NCBI GenBank assembly: GCA_016302405.1
Contig: JAEDNR010000059.1
Location: forward strand, 1 to 12,433
DNA: 12,433 nt
Reading direction: 5' to 3'
Source of the DNA: Oscillospiraceae bacterium
GTDB lineage: Bacteria; Bacillota; Clostridia; Oscillospirales; Oscillospiraceae
Positions 1 to 6,505 of this stretch are shown here, piece after piece. The number at the start of each line of letters is the position of its first letter. Positions within the stretch are counted from its first letter, which is position 1. Both the position numbers and the translations under genes were made by a program. A model generated the notes under the pieces. The model made no database searches. It was given only the letters and a program-made list of their open reading frames with translations, and was not told the DNA's origin.

Positions 1-100
1 CAGTGTGCGCACTGGTGCCACCCCCCTCGTAAACGCGGGGGGCAAGGCGTCTAACTGCCCGCGCACCTTAACTGCCCGCCAAATTCCAGTTTCACGATCA
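1..100. repeat. Intergenic repeat module (family A arm remnant plus family B hairpin), cut by the window edge
   Basis: Positions 1-15 (CAGTGTGCGCACTGG) match the hairpin of the family A arms seen at 4523-4538, 4653-4668, 6437-6452, 9100-9115 and 9173-9188, lacking only the first C at the window edge. Next comes a C-rich/G-rich stem (21-26 with 37-42). On the minus strand this reads like the family B hairpins at 6169-6198 and 8229-8260, including the shared run GTTAAGGTGCGCGGG nearby. The module ends in a hub motif at 76-92 (minus strand AAACTGGAATTTGGCGG). No coding function is seen. Confidence 0.7.
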
Positions 101-133
101 GCTTATGAAATCCGACAATCAAAATTGTCAATT

Positions 134-173
134 CTTAAAAAACGGCGCGGTTCCCGGTTTTGGGAACCGCGCC
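134..173 (-). terminator. Rho-independent terminator of the malQ-glgP operon
   Basis: A perfect 12-bp GC-rich stem (GGCGCGGTTCCC at 144-155, its complement at 162-173) has a 6-base loop. On the minus strand it is followed directly by G and six T residues. It starts 23 bases past the glgP stop codon and is a textbook intrinsic terminator. Confidence 0.93.
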
Positions 174-195
174 TTGAAACGCGTTTGGAAAAGTC

Positions 196-2529
196 TTAAT
201 ACTGGGTGGGCTGAATATGCCAGATTTCCTCGGCGTACTGCCGGATGGTCCGGTCGGAGGAAAACTTGGAGGCGGAAGCCACATTTTCCAGGCACTTCCG
301 GCCGAAGGCCAGACGGTCGCCATACTCCTTGTTCGCCCGGAGCTTGGCGTCCATATAGCTTTCGTAGTCCAGCAGGACGAAGTAATGGTCGGGCTTGTGC
401 CAGGAAGCGCCGTCCAGCAGGGCATGGAACAGCTCCTTCTGGTCGTCGTCGGTGGGCACGGTGCCGTCAACCAAGGTATCAATGGCACGGCGCAGGTGGG
501 CGTTGCTCTCGTAGATATCCCGGGCCCGGTAGCTGTCCCGGCAAGCGTTGATCTCCTGGACGGTATGGCCGAAGATGTATTCGTTCTCCTTGCCGGCCTC
601 CTGGGCGATCTCCACGTTGGCGCCGTCCAGGGTGCCCAGGGTCACAGCGCCGTTGAGCATCAGCTTCATGTTGCCGGTGCCGGAGGCTTCTGTGCCCGCG
701 GGAGAGATCTGCTCGGAAATATCCGCGGCGGGAATGATATGCTCGGCGTAGGAGCAGTTGTAGTTCTGAACGAAGACCACCTTCAGCTTATCGCTGACCG
801 CGGGATCGTTGTTCACCATCCGGGCAATCCGGTTGATGTAGCGGATGATGGCCTTGGCCCGGGCGTAGCCGGGGGCGGACTTGGCGCCGAAGATAAACGC
901 AGTAGGCCGGAAGTCGGGAAGCTCCCCGTTTTTCAGCCGGAAGTAAATATCCACAATGGACAGGGCGTTCATCAGCTGCCGCTTGTACTCATGGAGCCGT
1001 TTTACCTGGACATCGAAAATGAAGTCCGGGTTCAGCTTCACATCCTCGTGCTGGGCAATGATCTTGCACAGCTGCTCCTTCTTGGCCCGCTTCACGGTGT
1101 TGAACTGGTAGACCATGGTATCATCGATCATGGGCTTCAGCCGGGACAGCTGGTCCAGGTCCTTCAGGAACTCACCGCCGATGCGGTACTTGATGAGCTG
1201 AGTCAACTCGGGATTGCACAGGCCCAGCCACCGCCGGGGCGTGACACCGTTGGTCTTGTTCTGGAACCGCTGGGGGAACATGTGGTACCAGTCTTTGAAC
1301 AGATCGTCCTTCAGGATCTGGGAATGGATCTCCGCCACGCCGTTGACGTAGGAGCCGACGTACACGGAAAGGTTCGCCATGTGGGCGGTGTTGTCCCGGA
1401 CGATGAACAGGCCCGGGTTCTCCCGCTTCAGCTTCTCGTCAATGCGGCAGATGATGTCCACGATCTCGGGCACCACACTGCGCAGCAGGTCCAGGTTCCA
1501 CTTCTCCAGAGCCTCGCTCATGACGGTGTGGTTGGTGTAGGAGAAGGTTCTCTGGGCAATGGAGAAGCTCTGGTCAAAGTCCATGCCCTCCTGCATCAGC
1601 AGGCGGATCAGCTCGGGAATGGACATGGCCGGATGGGTGTCGTTGAGCTGAACGGCATAGTAATCGGCAAAATGGCTCAGGTCGGTGCCGTGGGCCACCT
1701 TATAGGTCCGCAGCATATCCTGCAGGGAGGCAGAGGACAGCACATACTGCTGCTTGATGCGCAGGCGCTTGCCCTCCCAGGTGGAGTCGTTGGGGTACAG
1801 CACCCGGGTAATGTCCTCGGCCTTGTTCTTCTGGGCCAGGGCCCGGAGGTAGTCCTGGTCGTTGAAGGCGTTGAAATCCAGCTCCTCCTCGGCCTCGCAC
1901 TGCCACAGCCGCAGGGTGTTGATATTATTGGTGCCGTAGCCGATGACGGGCACATCGTAGGGCACGGCCAGCACGGTGTGGTCGGGGAACTTCACCTTTA
2001 CGGTGTGGTTGTAGCGGCGGTAGGACCAGGGATCACCGAACTTGGACCAGTCGTCGGCGTTCTCCTTCTGGCTGCCGTTTTCGTCAAAGCTCTGCTTGAA
2101 GAGGCCGAACTTGTAGCGCAGGCCGTAGCCGGACAGGGGGAGGTTGCAGGAAGCGGCGGAGTCCAGGAAGCAGGCAGCAAGACGCCCAAGGCCGCCGTTG
2201 CCCAGAGCGGCATCCTCAATGTCCTCCAGCACCGCCAGGTCCACGCCCCGCTCGGCAAACAGCTTCCTCATATCCTCCAGGATGCCCAGGTTGTACAGGT
2301 TGGAGTACACCAGCCTGCCGATCAGGTACTCGGCGGAGATGTAGTAGGCCTTCCGCTGGTGCATACGGGTCCGCTTGCTGAAATTCCAGTTATCGGAAAT
2401 GGCCATCATCACCGCTTCACCCAGGGCCTCATGAAGCTCCTGGGGCGTAGCCTCCTGCAATGAGACGTCGTAGGTGTATTTCAGCTGGGCCTCCGTCCAT
2501 TTCAGGATGTTCAGACAATTATAGCTCAT
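196..2529 (-). CDS. glgP: Glycogen/maltodextrin phosphorylase
   Basis: This 777-residue protein is the usual length for a GT35 alpha-glucan phosphorylase. The family uses pyridoxal phosphate and inorganic phosphate to release glucose-1-phosphate from the non-reducing end of alpha-1,4-glucans in the cytoplasm. Visible motifs include YISAEYLIGR (63-72), GNGGLGRLAACFLDS (110-124), QLNDTHP (294-300), YTNHTV (331-336) and NGVTPRRW (427-434). The cofactor site EASGTGNMKLMLNG (613-626) carries the Schiff-base lysine K622. The ATG is preceded by AAGGAG at a 6-base spacing. The gene lies 85 bp downstream of malQ on the same strand and ends at the strong terminator at 134-173, so it is the last gene of the operon. 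Whether the main substrate is stored glycogen or imported maltodextrin cannot be read from the sequence; pairing with malQ and a LacI-type operator slightly favours a maltodextrin (MalP) role. Confidence 0.97.
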   Translation of the reverse strand: MSYNCLNILKWTEAQLKYTYDVSLQEATPQELHEALGEAVMMAISDNWNFSKRTRMHQRKAYYISAEYLIGRLVYSNLYNLGILEDMRKLFAERGVDLAVLEDIEDAALGNGGLGRLAACFLDSAASCNLPLSGYGLRYKFGLFKQSFDENGSQKENADDWSKFGDPWSYRRYNHTVKVKFPDHTVLAVPYDVPVIGYGTNNINTLRLWQCEAEEELDFNAFNDQDYLRALAQKNKAEDITRVLYPNDSTWEGKRLRIKQQYVLSSASLQDMLRTYKVAHGTDLSHFADYYAVQLNDTHPAMSIPELIRLLMQEGMDFDQSFSIAQRTFSYTNHTVMSEALEKWNLDLLRSVVPEIVDIICRIDEKLKRENPGLFIVRDNTAHMANLSVYVGSYVNGVAEIHSQILKDDLFKDWYHMFPQRFQNKTNGVTPRRWLGLCNPELTQLIKYRIGGEFLKDLDQLSRLKPMIDDTMVYQFNTVKRAKKEQLCKIIAQHEDVKLNPDFIFDVQVKRLHEYKRQLMNALSIVDIYFRLKNGELPDFRPTAFIFGAKSAPGYARAKAIIRYINRIARMVNNDPAVSDKLKVVFVQNYNCSYAEHIIPAADISEQISPAGTEASGTGNMKLMLNGAVTLGTLDGANVEIAQEAGKENEYIFGHTVQEINACRDSYRARDIYESNAHLRRAIDTLVDGTVPTDDDQKELFHALLDGASWHKPDHYFVLLDYESYMDAKLRANKEYGDRLAFGRKCLENVASASKFSSDRTIRQYAEEIWHIQPTQY

Positions 2530-2614
2530 ATTGATCTCCTTGTTTTCATTTTACCGCATAAATACGATTGGGAAATGATATATGGACACTCCCCTGCGGC
2601 GGGAAGAGCGGTTT

Positions 2615-4156
2615 TCAGTTCGATGCAGGTGTTCCGGTTTCGTCAGCGCTGACGGCAGTCTTTGCCGTTCTGGCGCCCTGGCTGCCCAGCCGGGCATACA
2701 GCTCGGTCAGGGTCCGGATCTTCTGCGCCAGCGACTTTCCCATCATACCATCTTTTGCCCGCCATGTCCAGTTCGAATCGGACAAAGTTCCAGGAAAATT
2801 CATTCTGGCTTCCGCTCCCAGGTTCAGATAGTCCTGCATGGGGATGACGCACAGGTCGGACACCGAGGACATGGCCGTGCGAATAACGCCCCACACTTCC
2901 CCCTCCGCTTCCGTCAGGTGCATGTAGCTGCCGGCATACTCCCGCATCTCGGGGGTACCGGTTTCCAGCCACTGCCGGGTGGTCATGTTGTCATGGGTGC
3001 CGGAATAGCACACGGTATTCTTAATGTAGGTGTGGGGCAGGTAGTCAGACGGCTCCCGGGAATCGAAGGCAAACTGCAGCACCTTCATGCCGGGATAGCC
3101 GGAGGCGTCCCGCAGCTCCAGCACATCGTCGGTGAGGAAGCCCAGATCCTCGGCAATCAGGGACAGCTGGGGAAGCGCCTGCTTCAGCGTCCGCATAAAG
3201 TCCATGCCCGGGCCCTTGACCCAGTGCCCGCCCCGGGCATTGGCAGCCCCGTAGGGCACGGCCCAGTAAGCTTCAAAGCCCCGGAAATGGTCCAGACGGA
3301 CCGTATCGTACCATTTTCCGGCAGCGGCAAGGCGGCGGATCCACCAGCGGTAGCCGTCCCGGCGCATCTCGTCCCAACGGTACAGGGGATTGCCCCAGAG
3401 CTGGCCGTCGGCAGTGAATGCATCCGGGGGGACACCCGCCACATCCACCGGCTGCAGGGCTTCATCCAGCTGGAACAGCTCCGGGCTGGACCAGACCTCC
3501 ACCGAATCCAGGGGGACATAGATGGGCACATCTCCGATGAACCGGATGCCCTTTCCCGCGGCGTAGGTCCGCAGGGCGGTCCACTGGGTGAAGAACAGGT
3601 ACTGGACAAAGGCATAGAAGTCGCAGTCATCCCGGAATTCCCGGCGGGCAGACTCCATAGCGGATTCTTCCCGGAATTTGTATGCTTTATCCCAGGAATA
3701 CCAGGGTTTTCCACCAAAATGGTCCTTCAGGGCCATGAACAGGGTAAAGTCGGGCAGCCAGTCGGCATTCGCCGCCCGGAAATTATCAAAGTCCGCGCCG
3801 CCCCGGAACCGGGCATAGGCAAGCCGCAGTACCTTCAGCCGGCTGTTGTACAGCAGGCCAAAGTCCGCCTTATCCTCCCGGCTGCACCAGGTAATATTTC
3901 TGAGTTCTTCCGTCTGAAGCAGGCCCTTCTCCACCAGGGAGTCCAGGTCAATGAGATAATGGTTCCCGGCAAAGGTGGAACAGGACTGGTAGGGAGAGTC
4001 CCCATAGCCAGTGGGTGTCAGAGGGAGGATCTGCCAATAGCTCTGCCCCGCTTCCTCCAGGAAGTCAACAAAAGCATAGGCATTTTTGCCCATGGTACCA
4101 ACGCCGTAGGGGCCGGGCAGGCTGGTGATGTGCATCAGGATGCCGCTGGTTCTCAT
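2615..4156 (-). CDS. malQ: 4-alpha-glucanotransferase (amylomaltase)
   Basis: This 513-residue GH77 enzyme transfers 4-alpha-glucan segments between maltodextrins and releases glucose, producing chains long enough for phosphorylase. The N-terminal RTSGILMHITSLPGPYGVG is the family signature. The catalytic nucleophile is D289 in VRLDHFRGF, the general acid E336 is in IAEDLGF, and the third carboxylate D389 is in SGTHDN. GDVPIYV (208-214) and PLDSVEVW (215-222) are also typical. The length matches bacterial amylomaltases of the compact type, with no N-terminal extension. The ribosome site (AAGAGG) sits about 10 bases before the ATG, a slightly long spacing. It is the first gene of the malQ-glgP operon, driven by the promoter at 4271-4299 and probably controlled through the palindrome at 4239-4256. 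The last 20 or so residues are low-complexity and look dispensable. Confidence 0.97.
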   Translation of the reverse strand: MRTSGILMHITSLPGPYGVGTMGKNAYAFVDFLEEAGQSYWQILPLTPTGYGDSPYQSCSTFAGNHYLIDLDSLVEKGLLQTEELRNITWCSREDKADFGLLYNSRLKVLRLAYARFRGGADFDNFRAANADWLPDFTLFMALKDHFGGKPWYSWDKAYKFREESAMESARREFRDDCDFYAFVQYLFFTQWTALRTYAAGKGIRFIGDVPIYVPLDSVEVWSSPELFQLDEALQPVDVAGVPPDAFTADGQLWGNPLYRWDEMRRDGYRWWIRRLAAAGKWYDTVRLDHFRGFEAYWAVPYGAANARGGHWVKGPGMDFMRTLKQALPQLSLIAEDLGFLTDDVLELRDASGYPGMKVLQFAFDSREPSDYLPHTYIKNTVCYSGTHDNMTTRQWLETGTPEMREYAGSYMHLTEAEGEVWGVIRTAMSSVSDLCVIPMQDYLNLGAEARMNFPGTLSDSNWTWRAKDGMMGKSLAQKIRTLTELYARLGSQGARTAKTAVSADETGTPASN

Positions 4157-4190
4157 ATCTTGTTCGCCTCTTTCTCAAGAAAGAATTTTC

Positions 4191-4236
4191 GTTCCGAAGG
4201 GGTTCGCCGTGTTTTCGCCGGAACGGCATTTTCCGG
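4191..4236 (-). promoter_or_regulatory. malQ leader with two mutually exclusive hairpins
   Basis: In the untranslated leader of malQ (minus strand), CCGGAA/TTCCGG (4231-4236 with 4218-4223) can form one hairpin. GTTCCG/CGGAAC (4219-4224 with 4191-4196) can form another. They share bases 4219-4223, so only one can exist at a time. No U-run follows either, so an attenuator is not demonstrated. This may be chance in a GC-rich leader. Confidence 0.25.
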
Positions 4237-4238
4237 AT

Positions 4239-4256
4239 TCTGGAAACGTTTCCAGA
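4239..4256. promoter_or_regulatory. LacI-family (CcpA/MalR-type) operator of malQ-glgP
   Basis: TCTGGAAACGTTTCCAGA is an 18-bp perfect palindrome with a central CG. This is the hallmark of LacI-family operators, and it is close to the cre consensus TGWAANCGNTNWCA, differing at one position. It lies about +8 to +25 relative to the start point predicted from the -10 box at 4271-4276, where a bound repressor would block RNA polymerase. Whether a local maltose regulator or global CcpA binds it cannot be decided here, and no regulator gene is in the window. Confidence 0.8.
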
Positions 4257-4270
4257 TACAAACACCTCAT

Positions 4271-4299
4271 AGAATACCGCCTTATTTGGATTTTGTCAA
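4271..4299 (-). promoter_or_regulatory. Sigma-A promoter of the malQ-glgP operon
   Basis: On the minus strand, a perfect -35 TTGACA (4294-4299) is separated by exactly 17 bp from the -10 TATTCT (4271-4276). Transcription should start near 4264, giving a leader of roughly 108 nt that contains the LacI-type operator. A 13-bp palindrome, CAGAAATTTTCTG (4318-4330), lies 19 bp upstream of the -35 box and could be a second regulatory site. Confidence 0.88.
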
Positions 4300-4388
4300 G
4301 TGTATTCGGTAGGAAAACAGAAATTTTCTGACCGGGTACATTTCCGGCTCTTACAGGGGGCGCACGGTGGAAGATATACAGCTGGGAA

Positions 4389-4416
4389 AGATATAAGATA
4401 TGAGATATAAGATATG
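4389..4416. repeat. Heptamer tandem repeat, AGATATA/AGATATG
   Basis: AGATATAAGATATG occurs twice in perfect tandem (4389-4402, 4403-4416), equivalent to four 7-bp units. It is followed by two degenerate units (AATATAG, GATAATG) and preceded by another AGATATA near 4372. It lies between the malQ promoter and the repeat module starting at 4431. No function is apparent. Confidence 0.8.
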
Positions 4417-4430
4417 AATATAGGATAATG

Positions 4431-4723
4431 TGCTTATCGGGTTAACGCAGCTAAACGACAAATTGGAATTTGGCGGACCGTCAGAACGTGTCATTACAAA
4501 TCCGATTATCAGTCATTGCGAGCCAGTGCGCACACTGGCGTGGCAATCCCCCGGATAGAAGTACCCCTTTTCGTGGATGAATTCTGGAAAACAGCAGGAT
4601 AGAACGGTCTGTATGACGATAAGTAGCCCGAAATTCGATGGAGATTCCCACACCAGTGTGCGCACTGGTTCGGAATGACAATGTTGTTCGATGCCCGGTC
4701 TTTCCTCTGCAAATTCCCGATTT
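4431..4723. repeat. Composite non-coding repeat element with an inverted pair of family A hairpin arms
   Basis: In order, this holds the border motif TGCTTATCGGGTT (4431-4443), a hub motif AAATTGGAATTTGGCGG (4460-4476), and the left family A arm TCATTGCGAGCCAGTGCG... (4513-4551) with hairpin 4523-4538. An 88-bp spacer follows, then the right arm in inverted orientation (4640-4680) with hairpin 4653-4668, and a degenerate hub CAAATTCCCGATTT (4710-4723). Short reading frames across it simply follow the repeats. Together with the heptamer repeats and the AT-rich DNA at 4780-4930, it accounts for the large gene-free gap upstream of malQ and ilvE. Confidence 0.85.
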
Positions 4724-4787
4724 AACGGGCTATGGTGGGTTATGGCCCTGGTGCGCATACCGCTCCCGGTGCGTACACTTTGGAAAT

Positions 4788-4823
4788 AAAATTGAAATTT
4801 AGAAATCCATTTCTTTCAATTTT
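4788..4823. repeat. AT-rich imperfect inverted repeat upstream of ilvE
   Basis: AAAATTGAA (4788-4796) pairs with TTCAATTTT (4815-4823), and AGAAAT (4801-4806) pairs with ATTTCT (4809-4814), leaving a 4-base ATTT bulge and a 2-base centre. It sits at the edge of a strongly AT-rich stretch (about 4780-4930) about 115 bp upstream of the ilvE promoter. It could be a structural or protein-binding site. No T-run makes it a convincing terminator. Confidence 0.4.
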
Positions 4824-4936
4824 ATAAATTATCGTTTTCTTTTTCCTTTATTTTTATTTGTATATGCATTTTTAAATTGTATGAATTGCAAAATATGTGT
4901 GAAAAAATAGATGTGATATTTGTTTTCTATGCGCAA

Positions 4937-4965
4937 TTGACTGTACCCTCCGCCGGTGCTAAAAT
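4937..4965 (+). promoter_or_regulatory. Sigma-A promoter of ilvE
   Basis: TTGACT (4937-4942) and TAAAAT (4960-4965) are separated by exactly 17 bp. Transcription should begin around 4971-4973, giving a leader of only about 22 nt before the ATG at 4994. This position rules out an in-frame ATG at 4877 as the start, and leaves no room for a T-box or peptide-leader attenuator. Confidence 0.85.
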
Positions 4966-4993
4966 GGGCAATATTATTTCTGGGGGCGTTTTT

Positions 4994-6001
4994 ATGGAGA
5001 CACTGGATTTTGGCAGTCTGAGCTTTGCCTACACCAAAACCGACTACCGGTATGTTACAAACTACGCAGATGGGCGCTGGGACGCGGGCGGTCTGAGCCG
5101 GGATGCCGATATTACCCTCAACGAAAGCGCCTGCGTTCTGCACTACTGCCAGGCCTGCTTTGAGGGCATGAAGGCCTACCGCACAAAAGACGGCCGGGTG
5201 GTCTGCTTCCGCCCGGAGCTGAACGAGGCCCGGATGGCGGACTCCTGCCGCCGGATGGTCATGCCTGTGCTGCCGGAGGGACGGTTCCTGGAGGCGGTCC
5301 GGCAGACCGTCAGGGCTAACCTTTCCTATCTTCCTCCCTACGGCACCGGGGCCAGCCTGTATCTGCGGCCCATTATGTTCGGCACCACGCCGCTGCTGGG
5401 TGTGAAGCCCGCGAAGGAATTCCAGTTCCGGCTCTTTGCCTCCCCGGTGGGGCCCTATTTTGGGGGCAGTGTCCGGGCTCTGAAGCTCCGGATCTGCGAC
5501 TTTGACCGGGCGGCGCCCCGGGGCACCGGGCATATCAAGGCGGGGCTCAACTACGCCATGAGCCTGTACGCCATCACCGACGCCCATGAGAACGGCTACG
5601 ACGAGAACGTGTATCTGGACCCCGCCACCAGAACCTGCATTGAGGAAACCGGGGGTGCGAACATGCTCTTTGTGTCGAAGCAGGGGCATCTGGTGGTTCC
5701 CGCGTCCTCCTCCATCCTCCCCTCCATCACCCGCCGCTCTCTGATCCAGGTGGCAAAGGACTATCTGAATCTTTCCGTGGAGGAACGCCCGGTGAAGCTT
5801 GCGGAGATTGGGGACTTTGCCGAGTGCGGCCTGTGCGGTACTGCGGCGGTGATCTCTCCCGTGGGCTCCATCGACGACCACGGGAAGATCTATTCCTTTG
5901 AAGGCTTCGGCCCCGTGATCCGGAAGCTCCGCCAGACCCTCACCGGCATTCAGATGGGCGATATCCCCGCCCCGGAAGGGTGGCTCATGGAGATCGATTA
6001 A
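4994..6001 (+). CDS. ilvE: Branched-chain amino acid aminotransferase
   Basis: This 335-residue class IV (fold type IV) PLP aminotransferase interconverts leucine, isoleucine and valine with their 2-oxo acids, using 2-oxoglutarate/glutamate. Markers are FEGMKAYRTKDGRVVCFRP (56-74), LYLRPIMFG (122-130), and GTGHIKAGLNYA (177-188) with the PLP lysine K182. IEETGGANMLFV (216-227) carries the conserved glutamate, followed by SITRRSLIQVA (244-254) and CGTAAVISPVG (281-291). These fit the large bacterial/eukaryotic-type BCAT subgroup rather than D-amino acid transaminases. The start at 4994 is chosen because it lies just downstream of the promoter at 4937-4965 and has a GGGGGCG ribosome site; the reading frame is open further upstream. 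It is monocistronic, with its own terminator at 6026-6056, and is flanked on both sides by inverted repeat modules. Its neighbours have no metabolic link to it. Confidence 0.95.
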   Translation: METLDFGSLSFAYTKTDYRYVTNYADGRWDAGGLSRDADITLNESACVLHYCQACFEGMKAYRTKDGRVVCFRPELNEARMADSCRRMVMPVLPEGRFLEAVRQTVRANLSYLPPYGTGASLYLRPIMFGTTPLLGVKPAKEFQFRLFASPVGPYFGGSVRALKLRICDFDRAAPRGTGHIKAGLNYAMSLYAITDAHENGYDENVYLDPATRTCIEETGGANMLFVSKQGHLVVPASSSILPSITRRSLIQVAKDYLNLSVEERPVKLAEIGDFAECGLCGTAAVISPVGSIDDHGKIYSFEGFGPVIRKLRQTLTGIQMGDIPAPEGWLMEID

Positions 6002-6025
6002 CCGCCGCTTCTCCTCCTGACGTAC

Positions 6026-6056
6026 AAACCCCCGTGGGCATGCCCACGGGGGTTTT
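6026..6056 (+). terminator. Rho-independent terminator of ilvE
   Basis: CCCCCGTGGG (6029-6038), loop CATG, and CCCACGGGGG (6043-6052) form a perfect 10-bp stem. It is flanked by AAA and TTTT, which can extend it to 13 bp. It starts 25 bases after the ilvE stop codon. With A and T runs on both sides it could act in both directions. Confidence 0.92.
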
Positions 6057-6124
6057 CATAGGTTTCAGCGGCTTCGCCGAATTGTCAACGCGAATCAAGG
6101 ACTGAAGTATTGAGAAAGCACCTG

Positions 6125-6236
6125 AAATTGGAATTTAGCGGCGAGTTTTGTACGAGGGCGGGTAGATGCCTTGCCCCCTCACAAGTGCGGGGGCAAGGAC
6201 GCGTACCGCATCGACACCGCGCACCATCGAATTCCA
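6125..6236. repeat. Family B repeat module with C/G-rich hairpin
   Basis: It starts with a hub motif AAATTGGAATTTAGCGG (6125-6141). Then comes GGGCGGGTAGATGCC and a 10-bp perfect stem, CCTTGCCCCC (6169-6178) with GGGGGCAAGG (6189-6198), around the loop TCACAAGTGC. The same loop and stem occur at 8229-8260, and a related inverted copy is at 17-47. The module ends near CGAATTCCAG (6228-6237), a degenerate inverted hub motif, so the hub-like ends may act as terminal repeats. Confidence 0.75.
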
Positions 6237-6258
6237 GGCAGCCTATCGTCATCCATCC

Positions 6259-6391
6259 GTAGGGGCGGTCATTGACCGCCCGCAAAAATATGACGAATTC
6301 CAGAATAAAGTCCCGTTAAAAGGCACCTTTTCGCTGAGAGAAATGTGAATATGGAGAATTTCTCTGCCGGGCGCTCAATGAGCGCCCCTAC
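6259..6391. repeat. Family C inverted hairpin pair
   Basis: GTAGGGGCGGTCATTGACCG (from 6259) contains the stem GGGCGGTC/GACCGCCC (6263-6270 with 6274-6281). About 86 bp later, the same unit appears inverted with the stem GGGCGCTC/GAGCGCCC (6369-6376 with 6380-6387), ending in CCCCTAC. The two arms differ by a paired G-C to C-G swap that keeps the stem intact. The arrangement, two outward-facing hairpins with a spacer, parallels the family A pairs at 4513-4680 and 9090-9200. Confidence 0.75.
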
Positions 6392-6422
6392 TGTGTATGA
6401 CGTTCTGGATTCTGGTAATCGA

Positions 6423-6496
6423 GGCAGATTCCCACACCAGTTTGAGAACTGGTTCTTAAATGACCTGTTCTGACGATGCGACAAATTCCAATTTGT
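6423..6496. repeat. Solo family A arm joined to a hub motif
   Basis: GATTCCCACACCAG leads into the hairpin CCAGTTTGAGAACTGG (6437-6452). It is then followed by TGACCTGTTCTGACGATGCG and ACAAATTCCAATTTGT (6481-6496). The stretch 6459-6495, read on the minus strand, matches 4459-4495 at 32 of 37 positions. No partner arm is visible upstream; the family C pair occupies that position instead. The end lies only 10 bp past the stop codon of the HerA-like gene. Confidence 0.75.
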
Positions 6497-6505
6497 ATGT
6501 GGAAA

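Noticed and set aside
217..2463. A 748-residue open frame on the plus strand opposite glgP
   Set aside because: It is a codon-mirror of the GC-rich glgP gene, rich in Val/Gly/His/Leu with no recognisable domain, and it lacks its own ribosome site. glgP itself is unmistakable.
2582..4312. A 576-residue open frame on the plus strand opposite malQ
   Set aside because: Same reason: antisense shadow with Gly/Pro/His-rich, domain-free translation, running through the malQ promoter and operator.
4481..4758. Several overlapping short minus-strand open frames
   Set aside because: They translate the inverted repeat modules; similar peptides arise at 6269-6484 and 9064-9249 purely because the DNA repeats.
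4877..4993. An upstream in-frame ATG that would lengthen ilvE by 39 residues
   Set aside because: It lies upstream of the clear promoter at 4937-4965, and the extra residues do not resemble any BCAT N-terminus.
4780..4993. T-box or leader-peptide attenuator before ilvE
   Set aside because: The predicted transcript leader is only about 22 nt, with no specifier loop, antiterminator or terminator pair.
4829..5881. A 350-residue open frame on the minus strand opposite ilvE
   Set aside because: Its translation is low-complexity (His/Gly/Arg/Pro) with no domain and it spans the ilvE promoter; ilvE has full family motifs.
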